A DNA stretch of 64,000 bases from Amphiduros pacificus. Taxonomy: Eukaryota > Annelida > Polychaeta > Phyllodocida > Hesionidae. Location of the stretch: NCBI GenBank assembly GCA_949316495.1, contig OX439008.1:42851011-42915010 (forward strand), read 5' to 3'. This document shows positions 13,650 to 25,800 of this stretch, one piece after another (the first letter of the stretch is position 1; each line of letters starts with the position of its first letter). The notes beneath the pieces are model-generated. The model had not been told where the DNA came from. It ran no database searches and saw only the letters and a list, made by a program, of their open reading frames with translations. A program made the position numbers and the translations under genes.

Positions 13650-14588
13650 ACCAAAGAGTGATGTCAACAGGGGAGGTCAAAGAATCAGAGTGATGTCAAC
13701 AGGGGAGGTCAAAGAATCAGAATGATATGTACAGGAGAGGTCATAGAATCAGGGTGGTGTGTACAGGAGAGGTCATAGAATCAGGGTGATATGTACAGGG
13801 GAGGTCAAAGAATCAGAGTGATGTCAACAGGGGAGGTCAAAGAATCAGAGTGATGTCAACAGGGGAGGTCAAAGAATCAGAGTGATGTCAACAGGGGAGG
13901 TCAAAGAACCAAAGAGTGATGTCAACAGGGGAGGTCAAAGAATCAGAATGATATGTACAGGGGTCAGAGTTTGTTTTGTTTGTTTGTTTGGGGTTTTACA
14001 TCACTTTCAACATTATTTCAGTCATTTCGTGATGAGACCTACTTATAGCAGATATAGTGCTGCCTCACTGAATTGTCATGTCGCAGGTCCTTGACATGAC
14101 AACCCACCCGGTCACAGATTTACAAGGACAACGGGTTAACCCTTTAGGCACGGGCCTCAGCTCATGTGTGAAATTGTACCATGGATTCAATCTCGGCACG
14201 GCCGGAGATCGAACCCACGACCTTTGCATCACCACAGAGGAACTGTCGCTAATAAGCTGGCGCTCTAACCAACTGTGCCATGGCCCGTGGCCTCAGGGGT
14301 CATGGAATCAGAGTGATATGTACAGGGGTCATAGAATCAGAGTGGTATGTACAGGGGTCATAGAATCAGGGGTCATAGAATCAGAGTGATATGTACAGGG
14401 GTCATAGAATCAGAGTGATGTGTACGGGGGTCATAGAATCAGAGTGATATGTACAGGGGTCATAGAGTCAGAGTGGTATGTACAGGGGAGGTCATTGAAT
14501 CAGAGTGGTATGTACAGGGGAGGTCATAGAATCAGAGTGATATGTACAGGAGAAGTCATAGAATCAGAGTGATATGTACGGGGAAGGT
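13650..14588. repeat. Degenerate minisatellite, about 28-34-bp units, split by a SINE
   Basis: Repeated units of the type AGTGATGTCAACAGGGGAGG TCAAAGAATCAG, grading on the right into AGAGTGATATGTACAGGGG TCATAGAATC. A SINE on the opposite strand interrupts the array at 13,971-14,292, so the array predates that insertion. Confidence 0.85.
13971..14292 (-). mobile_element. tRNA-derived SINE (copy B), near full length
   Basis: Reverse-strand copy of the same family as copy A. Read on the minus strand, it starts with a GGCCACGGGCCATGGCACAG head, then a B-box-like GTGGGTTCGATC, the shared body, and the GATGTAAAAC end followed by a CAAACAAACAAA tail. CAGGGGTCA occurs on both sides and could be a target-site duplication, but the host array itself repeats this string, so that is not decisive. 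Unlike copy A it lacks the internal 23-bp expansion, so it shows the ancestral body. Confidence 0.85.
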
Positions 14589-15645
14589 CAAAATGACTGT
14601 CCCGAGACTAACAGTTATGAATTAACGATGGCTGTCTTCTTCTATGATAAGATTAGCCTGTTTGCTAGTATTGTGGTGTTACGTTGGCGCAGTTCCAGGT
14701 TAATTTGACGCATAAGTGAATGCCTTTGCCAGGACCTCTACCGCTGTACCTCCTTTTTATGGATTTGAGGTCATTCAGATGCTATGAAATTTGTTTGTCT
14801 CAGGACGATGCTGATTGGTTGAGCGGAAGGACCTCGTCTCATTGTTGGTCTCCCTTCATGACCACGTGAGGTCGTAGGCTTTAAGCCAGTCCATGTTTTC
14901 ACAAATATGGAAGTCTTTCAAGGAAAATTGGTTCCAGGCGCTAATGTTTTTATTTTATCTCATAGCTGGAACCTTTTTTCCTCGGTAGACGTCCATATTT
15001 CTGAAAACAAAATCATTTATGATAGCTGAAGCCAAGCTATGAAAGTACTAAAAACATGGCGGCTGAAAGCTGGTTGACCATTACACCAAAGTTAGCCTCT
15101 TCATAGACTAACAATTGATATATCCAATGCACTCTTTCCAAAAATCAGGCATTCCGTACAAATTGCAGACAACAAATATGAATAGAGTAAACAAACACAT
15201 TATTTTATCTATTTCCTTGTTTGCATATTTATGTTTCATCTTGAGGTGCCAATATTGCCACATCCTCAGAAACCAGGTCAACAATGAAACAGCTTATAAC
15301 TGTCCCGGTCTGAAGAATGTCCTGTTATCCACCAAACATTACATCTACTGATATAAATCTCAGCATGTGAAGTAGAAAGTCGTTTAAGTATCATGTTAAC
15401 TCAACATTGAAATCAACCTATGATGAAAAAATTCCAAAGCTATTTTCTAGATCTTGTCATTAATTCACACACTGAAGCATGCAATATGTTCAAATTTAGA
15501 GAGAAAAGCCTTTATCTCTATTTTTATATTCAATTTTTTAATTTTTTTTTTTGGGGGGGGGGGTTAAATTGGAATCTGAGAACAAATATCTAAGTTCAAT
15601 ATTTGTCTTCGTCTGAAGTATTTTAAGCCCATGTCTATTACGGCC

Positions 15646-15883
15646 GTGTAGAAGCCTGGAGACTGGGTGTTTGATAGTTCTCGCCGTGCATAAACACGGG
15701 CAACAATGCTGCCGTGTGACGAGAACACAGCGAGGTTATCGGAGACACGTGTAGTTATCCCGAGAAGAGGAGATGACGATAAACACAGAAGTTTGATGGA
15801 TACCGCCCAGTCAATACCTTCACTCTCCCGTAGCCTGGTAACTCTGCTTGTTTCATTCTCACTGGCGGCTCCAGGTAGGGTGA
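15646..15883 (+). CDS. Candidate first exon encoding a signal peptide (speculative)
   Basis: An ATG at 15,796 opens a frame (MDTAQSIPSLSRSLVTLLVS, then FSLAAPG) that has the polar start, hydrophobic core and small-residue end of a signal peptide. It runs straight into two overlapping 5' splice candidates, CCAG/GTAGGG and AGG/GTGAGT, near 15,874-15,880. The preceding 150 bases are richer in GC and CpG than their surroundings, as a promoter or 5' UTR might be. No downstream exon was identified before the 38-bp array. The features are visible; that this is a gene is inference. Confidence 0.25.
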
Positions 15884-16957
15884 GTTCTGGAGAGTGTTGC
15901 TGGTGGGTCCATTTGATTTTTCAAAAATGTATTAACATCATTTTCACTGGCATACTACTCTCCTTTGCATCGGGCTCAGTATATAACACACTCTCTTAGG
16001 CCTATATTGAAGAGGCCTAGTAAAGCTGGGTACTGGCATACGGGTACTGTCAGGTCAGTTAGAATCCCTTTTTGTGCCCTACTCTATTCAAAATTTTACT
16101 ATGGATCTTTCATTTGCATTATCGCAAAGAGATGATTACACGTTGAACCAAATTATAGATCACCAGTCACTCTGCGAAAAGAGAAGGGCATTGAGTTCCG
16201 GTGACCGGCTTTTATCTATCATGATACAACCAAAGATCCTATATCTTCTTGACTACTTTCTGGCTTCTTAGCTTTATAACGTTCACAGATCGGAATTTAC
16301 AGATAGGGTTGCATTTAGCACCAGTTTCTAGATGAGCCACTGTCTCTTTGTAATGTGCTTTTTTTCAAACTGTTATATCTTAAATTGCTTTTCAAGCAAT
16401 GACCTTGAGTAGTTTAGGTTTCCCAGGCACAGTCTGAAATTTACACTTGTGTTTTCTCAAAGATATTAACATAGTTTGCTTGTATAAAATGGCGTGTCAG
16501 AGTTTTCAGTTGCATGAAACACAGAACACGCCGCCAATGGTTTCCTTGAGTGAAACAATTCACACTTGGCAAATATTTAATATCTATTCAGTGATTCTTA
16601 AAGGCACATCTCTTTGTTGTGGACGGGTAGAGCCTGCCAGTGAGGCGATTCTCAAGCTGTTTTCATGTTCTTCTAAACAAATATGAGCACCTAGTGAACT
16701 CGGCTTGGTTACAAACATAAAATGCTCCATCATATATTTTCAGTGCAAGATGTTGATCACGGAAAGATCTCCAAACTTTTACTCCATTATGATATTCTAC
16801 CATTCTTAGAATATTTGCCGGTGCTTATTTGTATTTCATCCTTAAAATGACATTGATCAGTGAACCATTCACCCTGGGAATGTCTAACCTTTTACAGGGT
16901 AATCAACCATAAAGTGATAATTTTTACAAAGGGCTGATTGTAGTTCTTGCAGCCTAA

Positions 16958-19085
16958 TGATAGACAGACAGCATGGGTAGCCCTTACCTGATCAATGATA
17001 GACAGTCAGCATGGGTAGCCCTAACCTGATCAATGATAGACAGACAGCATGGGTAGCCCTTACCTGATTAATGATAGACAGACAGCACGGGTAGCCCTTA
17101 CCTGATCAATGATAGACAGACAGCATGGGTAGCCCTTACCTGATCAATGGTAGACAGACAGCATGGGTAGCCCTTACCTGATCAATGATAGACAGACAGC
17201 ATGGGTAGCCCTTACCTGATTAATGATAGACAGACAGCATGGGTAGCCCTTACCTGATTAATGATAGACAGTCAGCATGGGTAGCCCTTACCTGATCAAT
17301 GGTAGACAGACAGCATGGGTAGCCCTTACCTGATCAATGATAGACAGATGGCATGGGTAGCCCTTACCTGATCAATGATAGACAGATGGCATGGGTAGCC
17401 CTTACCTGATCAATGATAGACAGATGGCATGCGTAGCCCTTACCTGATCAATGGTAGACAGTCAGCATGGGTAGCCCTTACCTGATCAATGATAGACAGA
17501 CAGCATGGGTAGCCCTTACCTGATTAATGATAGACAGTCAGCATGGGTAGCCCTTACCTGATCAATGGTAGACAGTCAGCATGGGTAGCCCTTACCTGAT
17601 CAATGATAGACAGACAGCATGGGTAGCCCTTACCTGATCAATGGTAGACAGTCAGCATGGGTAGCCCTTACCTGATCAATGATAGACAGATGGCATGCGT
17701 AGCCCTTACCTGATCAATGGTAGACAGTCAGCATGGGTAGCCCTTACCTGATCAATGATAGACAGACAGCATGGGTAGCCCTTACCTAATTAATGATAGA
17801 CAGTCAGCATGGGTAGCCCTTACCTGATCAATGGTAGACAGTCAGCATGGGTAGCCCTTACCTGATCAATGATAGACAGTCAGCATGGGTAGCCCTTACC
17901 TGATCAATGATAGACAGTCAGCATGGGTAGCCCTTACCTGATCAATGGTAGACAGATGGCATGCGTAGCCCTTACCTGATCAATGGTAGACAGACAGCAT
18001 GGGTAGCCCTTACCTGATCTATGATAGACAGATGGCATGGGTAGCCCTTACATGATCAATGGTAGACAGACAGCATGGGTAGCCTTTACCTGATCAATGG
18101 TAGACAGTCAGCATGGGTAGCCCTTACCTGATCAATGGTAGACAGACGGCATGGGTAGCCCTTACCTGATCAATGATAGACAGACAGCATGGGTAGTCAT
18201 TACCTGATCAATGATAGACAGTCAGCATGGGTAGCCCTTACCTGATTAATGATAGACAGACAGCATGGGTAGCCCTTACCTGATCAATGATAGACAGACA
18301 GCATGGGTAGCCCTTACCTGATCAACGATAGACAGACAGCATGGGTAGCCCTTACCTGATCAATGATAGACAGATGGCATGGGTAGCCCTTACCTGATCA
18401 ATGATAGACAGATGGCATGGGTAGCCCTTACCTGATCAATGATAGACAGACAGCATGGGTAGCCCTTACCTGATCAATGGTAGGCAGATGGCATTGGTAG
18501 TCATTACCTGATCAATGATAGACAGACAGCATGGGTAGCCCTTACCTGATCAATGGTAGACAGACAGCATGGGTAGCCCTTACCTGATCAATGGTAGGCA
18601 GATGGCATGGGTAGCCCTTACCTGATCAATGGTAGACAGATGGCATGCGTAGCCCTTACCTGATCAATGGTAGACAGATGGCATGCGTAGCCCTTACCTG
18701 ATCAATGATAGACAGTCAGCATTGGTAGTCATTACCTGATCAATGGTAGGCAGATGGCATGGGTAGCCCTTACCTGATCAATGGTAGGCAGATGGCATGG
18801 GTAGCCCTTACCTGATCAATGGTAGACAGATGGCATGCGTAGCCCTTACCTGATCAATGGTAGGCAGATGGCATGGGTAGCCCTTACCTGATCAATGATA
18901 GACAGTCAGCATTGGTAGTCATTACCTGATCAATGATAGACAGACAGCATGGGTAGCCCTTACCTGATCAATGGTAGACAGACAGCATGGGTAGCCCTTA
19001 CCTGATCAATGGTAGACAGATGGCATGCGTAGCCCTTACCTGATCAATGGTAGACAGATGGCATGCGTAGCCCTTGATAGACAGA
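16958..19085. repeat. Minisatellite, 38-bp unit, about 56 copies
   Basis: Tandem 38-bp units of the type TGATAGACAGACAGCATGGG TAGCCCTTACCTGATCAA with frequent point variants (TGATAG/TGGTAG, ACAGC/TCAGC/ATGGC, GGGTAG/GCGTAG). The variants are interspersed rather than blocked, which suggests gene conversion between units. On the minus strand each standard unit reads GATCAG/GTAAGGG, a consensus-like 5' splice site. The array has no coding potential and no unique spacers. Confidence 0.95.
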
Positions 19086-20242
19086 GCCCTGACAAGTCCG
19101 ATACCAACCCGACATGGGTAAAGGCACAGAGCTCTACAATTCTTTTAACCATATTTCTCTATCCATATTAGAGATAAGGATTTTCCTATAGATCAGACCA
19201 TCTCCATTTTCCCTGAATACTTGCGTTCGCACTAATGTGTTGGAGGTTCCAGAATTTTCCATTTTCCCTGAATGCTAAATGGTCCGTCCAAACAAAATAC
19301 TACCGCTTTGAAACATCAAGGTGACAATAAGCTATGTACATTTAAATAATGGGATTTTATATCACAAAAAATTCTACAATTTTATTTGTGATATGATATT
19401 GCAATATTTTGTATTTATAAGTTATCTTTGAGTCATCCTAGAAATAATACAATTGCCCTCTTTGTTAGCTTCTATCCCCCTTTGAAACCGTAAGAATTTC
19501 ACTTACATTGTTTTATTTTAAATAACACTAGAACAAAAATATTCAGAGATTTTAGAATGGAAACTGTTCAAAAAGAATCGACGCTACTATTTGTAATCTT
19601 TTGTTGACATAACTGATTAATTCTGATTAATTTTATAATGAAAACAATTCAGGCTGTCACACAAGTTACCTCCAACAGTGGCATTGATGAAGATAGCAGT
19701 GGGTTGACAGGCCAATGTGGCATTTGCTTCTTATGAAAAAGTTCTATTAAACGATATGTCATATACTAATGTATAACAAGTCACTGGTCAAATAGATGAA
19801 ATGAAATGCTTATCATGTTTAGAGCGATACCCCAACCATAACACTTCCATCATACCCCAACCATAACACTTCCATCATACCCCAACGATACCCCCACCAT
19901 AACACTTCCATCACCCATAAAAAGCCTGCATATCTTCTGTGTCTGTATCAGGCCCACCTCAGAAGCACGAACCTATGCTTATATCATTAGGGGAAGTGAC
20001 ATGGCTCATGCAATGTTCTTTACAAAAGACACGATTTCAATCTCTCTGGTGAAATCTTTTTCCAGGCAAGTATAACCAAGGGATAGTGATGGGAGTTAAC
20101 ACACCAGAGTATCAAGTGTTCTGTTTTGTTAAATTTTGTTTTTTTTAACTGCAATCAATTATATATGTGATGTTTCAAACTGTTCTGCACGGGTCTCTGA
20201 GCCAAAATCAATGATAGTCGGCATGGGATTTATTCTAATATT

Positions 20243-20333
<91 letters not shown>

Positions 20334-21705
20334 TTGATCTACTGATAATCCAAATGATCCAAAAGATGACCTCTTGAAACCCTGATCATGAACGATTCAG
20401 AATGATGATCAGGAATAAACCGAAATGGAGATCAGGGATGATCCAAAATGATAATCAGAGATGATCCAGAATGATCTGGATGTTCCGAAATAGGAATCAT
20501 AAAGGACCTGCTTTGATTTTGAAGTAAGATATGGAAAGAGTTTTTCGCAAATGTTTTTCATTTGATTTGAGCATGCCATGTGAGGCGCACGTATTGAAAA
20601 GGGCAAGGCGTTGTGTCTCGGTGTCAGACCCCAAGAATCAGAACTCAAGCCATGTTCATAGTTTTAATTTCTTGTTTTCTATTTGACTTCCAAATCTCAC
20701 ATCATTCTTGGACTTCAGTCACGTGACAATCGAGCTATTTATAGCACCATATTGCTATAGATTGTGACCATATTTGGCAGATGTCCAGAAGTGGTGTGTC
20801 CAAGTATGGTATGTGTGCAGAGCGGGGAACACGTCTATCCACATTGTGACTTATCTGACTCTCACACGACTCTCGAAGGCTCTATTCAGGTGAACATGTT
20901 ATCTCCCACAACCCGTGGATTTGTTAATTATTGATTGACTGTTTCATTCTAAGATTGAGATCAGCATGCGCTCGCCGGGATGCACTCTCTCTACCCAGCA
21001 TGACGTGTCATAGAAACACTGTTATCTATTGACCTAATCTCTGTGGGATGCTGAACGGTTTTGCCCTCTAAACTTATTGATGTTGATGTTCAAAGAGCAT
21101 GTCTCCTCACAAGGCTTTTCAAGTTTAAAAATCTACCTGATGGCAATAAGCATGCTTGTTTGCGATTCCTTGAAATGAAGATGTTTACATTAAACCAGGC
21201 CTGTCCTATCTTTAACTCACGAATCTCTGCTTACCAATGAATCCAGACTTCCCAGCATGCAATCATCAATGTAATCCCAAAGCGTCAATGTCAGATGATA
21301 AGATGACCTTCTAAAGCTGTCTTATAAATACGTTGGCAGGATTAGCCGTAGACAGTATTGAAGTGAACAAATGAAAAAAACCAAAGTTAAAATAATAATA
21401 CGCATTGAATATGTTATCAAATGCAATTTCTATATACATGTATCTAAAATATTTACTGCTATATATTCTAAACTTAACCCCGCTGTTTTTTTCTCACAAA
21501 GATAATGTAAACTGAAAAATTGCATTTTTTTATAAGGTTTCAGTTTTCTATTAGGTTCAGTTATAAGACATCAGTTTGATTTTAATTTGCAACATTGTTG
21601 ATACTGTTCCATAAAGCTAGATGTATTGAGCAAGACAGATTAACCAAACATCATTTGCTGGCACCATACATTAACCTGGTACCATTTATAAACCTTAGAC
21701 CATGT
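19086..21705. other. No gene seen; several small repeats
   Basis: Contains a 25-bp repeat (CCCCAACCATAACACTTCCA type) at about 19,829-19,914, an (AT)n tract at about 20,250-20,331, and a degenerate GATGATCCAAAATGATGATC repeat at about 20,345-20,480. I see no exon with recognisable features. Confidence 0.6.
20250..20331. repeat. (AT)n microsatellite
   Basis: About 40 uninterrupted AT dinucleotides. Confidence 0.95.
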
Positions 21706-22245
21706 ACTGACCCAACACCATGTATTGACCTAAATAGCACCAAGTACTGACCTAACACCAAGTACTGACCTAGCACAATGTTCCGACCTAGCACTATGTA
21801 CTGACCTTGCACCATGTACTGACCTTGCCCTATGTACTGACCTTTCACTATGTACTGACCTTGCCCTATGTACTGACCTTGCACTATGTACTGACCTAGC
21901 ACAATGTTCCGACCTAGCACTATGTACTAACCTATTTTCATGTACTGACCTAGAATTATGTACTGACCTGGCACCATGTACTGACCTGGCACCATGTACT
22001 GACCTTGCACCATGTACTGACGTTGCACTATGTACTGACCTTGCACTATGTACTGACCTTGCACTATGCATTGAACTTGCACTATGTACTGACCTGGCAC
22101 CATGTACTGACCTTGCACTGTGTACTGACCTTGCACTATATACTGACCTTGCACTATGTACTGACCTTGCACTATGTACTGACCAAGCACTATGTACTGA
22201 CCTTGCACTTTGTACGGACCTTGCATTTTGTACTGACCTAGCAAA
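21706..22245. repeat. Minisatellite, 18-bp unit, about 30 copies
   Basis: Tandem copies of TGCACTATGTACTGACCT with many substitutions, more diverged at the left end. On the minus strand the unit reads AAG/GTCAGTACATAGTGC, again containing a donor-like AG/GTCAGT. Its 18-bp period keeps several frames open, but the translations are pure repeats and differ between frames. Confidence 0.9.
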
Positions 22246-22804
22246 TCATATCGATTAAATCAGACCAGACAATACTCACTCTTAGTCAATTGTTTATATT
22301 TCAAATTTCTGAGATCCTAAATACTATTCTTCACACATTACATAAGTCAATCGTGCAATTCATCATGTTCACAATATAAGAAGCCTCCTCCCATGACTGG
22401 GGTGAGGCGGTGAGGATGCGCAAGGCTGTCTGTCTGTTGCGTGTCAAATGCCCTACCTAGTCATGTCATATCTACTCAAAGACTGGACCCCCTATTCCTG
22501 CCTCCACTTCCTCTGTACTCGGCTCTCTCAGTCATCTTCATTAGGACAGAGCTTCACTTTTATAACTTTGCACCCATGATATGACATCGCACAGGTGAAG
22601 ATGCTCAAGAGATGATCAGCGAAATGGGCCAAAGATGTATCTCTCTTGATTGAACTTCGGGGCTCTTCCAGGAATAATAAAAAAAATGCCAAAAGACGAA
22701 AGAATGTCCTAAGAAATGGATCGTGGTTATTTTCTGGGCTGGATGATTGGTATTACACATGTGAGTGCTTGTTGACCATTGATCTGAAATATATCGGAAA
22801 GCTC

Positions 22805-25800
22805 TTAGACATATCACTCTCCATTAGCTGTCACATATCACTCTCCATTAGCTGTCACATATCACTCTCCATTAGCTGTCACATATCACTCTCCATTAGC
22901 TGTCACAATCACTCTCCATTAGCTGTCACATATCACTCTCCATTAGCTGTCACATATCACTCTCCATTAGCTGTCACATATCACTCTCCATTAGCCCTCA
23001 CATATCAATCTCCATTAGCTCTCACATATCAATCTCCATTAGCTCTCACATATCACTCTCCATTAGCCCTCACATATCACTCTCCATTAGCACTCGCATA
23101 TCACTCCATTAGCACTCACATATCACTCTCCATTAGCACTCACATATCACTCTCCATTAGCTGTCGCATATCGCGCTCCATTATCTCTCACATATCACTC
23201 CATTAGCACTCACATATCACTCTCCATTAGCTCTCACATATCACTCCATTAGCACTCACATATCACTCTCCATTAGTACTCACATACCACTCCATTAGCA
23301 CTCACATATCACTCTCCATTACCACTCACATATCACTCCATTAGCACTCACATATCACTCTCCATTAGCACTCACATATCACTCTCCATTATCTCTCACA
23401 TATCACTCCATTAGCACTCACATATCACTCTCCATTAGCGCTCACATAGCAATCAATCTCCGTTAGCTCTCACATATCAATCTCCTTTAGATGTCACATA
23501 TCACTCCATTAGCACTCACATATCACTCTTCATTAGCACTCACATATCACTCTCCATTATCTCTCACATATCACTCCATTAGCACTCACATATCACTCTC
23601 CATTAGCACTCGCATATCACTCCATTAGCTCTCACATATCACTCTCCACTAGCTCTCACATATCACTCTCCATTAGCTCTCACATAGCATTCTCCACTAG
23701 TTCTCACATAGCGTTCTCCATTAGCTCTCATATATCATTCTCCATTAGCTCTCACATAGCGTTCTCCATTAGCTCTTACATATCACTCTCCATTAGCTCT
23801 CACAAAGCGTTCTCCACTAGCTCTCACATAGCGTTCTCCACTAGCTCTCACATAGCGTTCTCCATTAGCTCTCACATAGCGTTCTCCATTAGCTCTCAAA
23901 TAGCGTTCTCCATTAGCTCTCACATAGCATTCACCATTAGCTCTCACATAGCATTCTCCACTAGCTCGCACATATCAATCTCCTTTAGATGTCACATATC
24001 ACTCTCCACTAGTTCTCACATAGCGTTCTCCATTAGCTCTCACATAGCATTCTCCACTAGTTCTCACATAGCATTCTCCATTAGCTCTCACATATCACTC
24101 TCCATTAGCTCTCACATAGCATTCTCCATTAGCTTTCACATATCACTCTCCATTAGCACTCACATATCACTCTCCATTAGCTCTCACATATCACTCCATT
24201 AGCTCTCACATATCACTCTCCACTAGCTCTCACATAGCATTCTCCATTAGCTCTCACATAGCATTCTCCATTAGCTCTCACATAGCATTCTCCACTAGTT
24301 CTCACATATCACTCTCCACTAGCTCTCACATAGCATTCTCCATTAGCACTCACATATCACTCTCCATTAGCTCTCACATAGCGTTCTCCATTAGCTCTCA
24401 CATATCACTCTCCACTAGTTCTCACATAGCATTCTCCACTAGCTCTCACATAGCATTCTCCACTAGCTCTCACATAGCATTCTCCATTAGCTCTCACATA
24501 GCATTCTCCATTAGCTTTCACATATCACTCTCCATTAGCACTCACATATCACTCTCCATTAGCTCTCACATATCACTCTCCATTAGCTCTCACATAGCGT
24601 TCTCCATTAGCTCTCACAAAGCGTTCTCCACTAGCTCTCACATAGCGTTCTCCACTAGCTCTCACATAGCGTTCTCCATTAGCTCTCACATAGCGTTCTC
24701 CATTAGCTCTCAAATAGCGTTCTCCATTAGCTCTCACATAGCATTCACCATTAGCTCTCACATAGCATTCTCCACTAGCTCGCACATATCACTCTCCATT
24801 AGCTCTCACATATCACTCTCCACTAGCTCTCACATAGCATTCTCCATTAGCTCTCACATAGCATTCTCCACATCAGAGACCAGGGATCCCACAAGCAGAA
24901 CACACCAAAGCAGCTCTCCTCGCAACTGACGTGATTGTGCCGGCCAGACAAGGAATACAGAGGTCAGAGGAACGTTGAAAAACCTGTGACTCGTTCTCCC
25001 TGGGGACCCCTTAACAACTATATCGTGTAGCGGGAGACTACACACCATTGAAACCTAAGTATCGACTAGTACTCAACCTCTGTGCTCTACGTTATGGCAG
25101 GTTACATTTCTCGTCTTTTGTGAGCTGACTGACTGACAGTGTGTTTATGCACGAGGGTCCTGGAAGTGACCTTAAACACAGACCACTGCTTTGAACACAT
25201 TTAAATTCCTATTGGAACCATTGACATATATAACATCACTTCAATATATATTCATACACAAGAACTTTACAATATCACGGGAAACATGCAAGGACCAGCT
25301 ATATATCTGACCACAGACCTTTATTGCCAACTTTGCTTCGCCATTTATGACCAGATCACACTTAACTGACTCAACTCACTGCCAGACACAGCAGTGCCAC
25401 TGAGGGTCGTCCCCTCGGGACTAAGACCCTCTCACATCACACAGAATCACAGTGTGGTTTGTAAATCGTATTCATTCATTCATTCATAGCATTCTCCATT
25501 AGCTCTCACATAGCATTCTCCACTAGTTCTCACATATCACTCTCCACTAGCTCTCACATAGCATTCTCCATTAGCACTCATATATCATTCTCCATTAGCT
25601 CTCACATAGCGTTCTCCATTAGCTCTTACATATCACTCTCCATTAGCTCTCACATAGCGTTCTCCATTAGCTCTCACAAAGCGTTCTCCACTAGCTCTCA
25701 CATAGCGTTCTCCACTAGCTCTCACATAGCGTTCTCCATTAGCTCTCACATAGCGTTCTCCATTAGCTCTCAAATAGCGTTCTCCATTAGCTCTCATATA

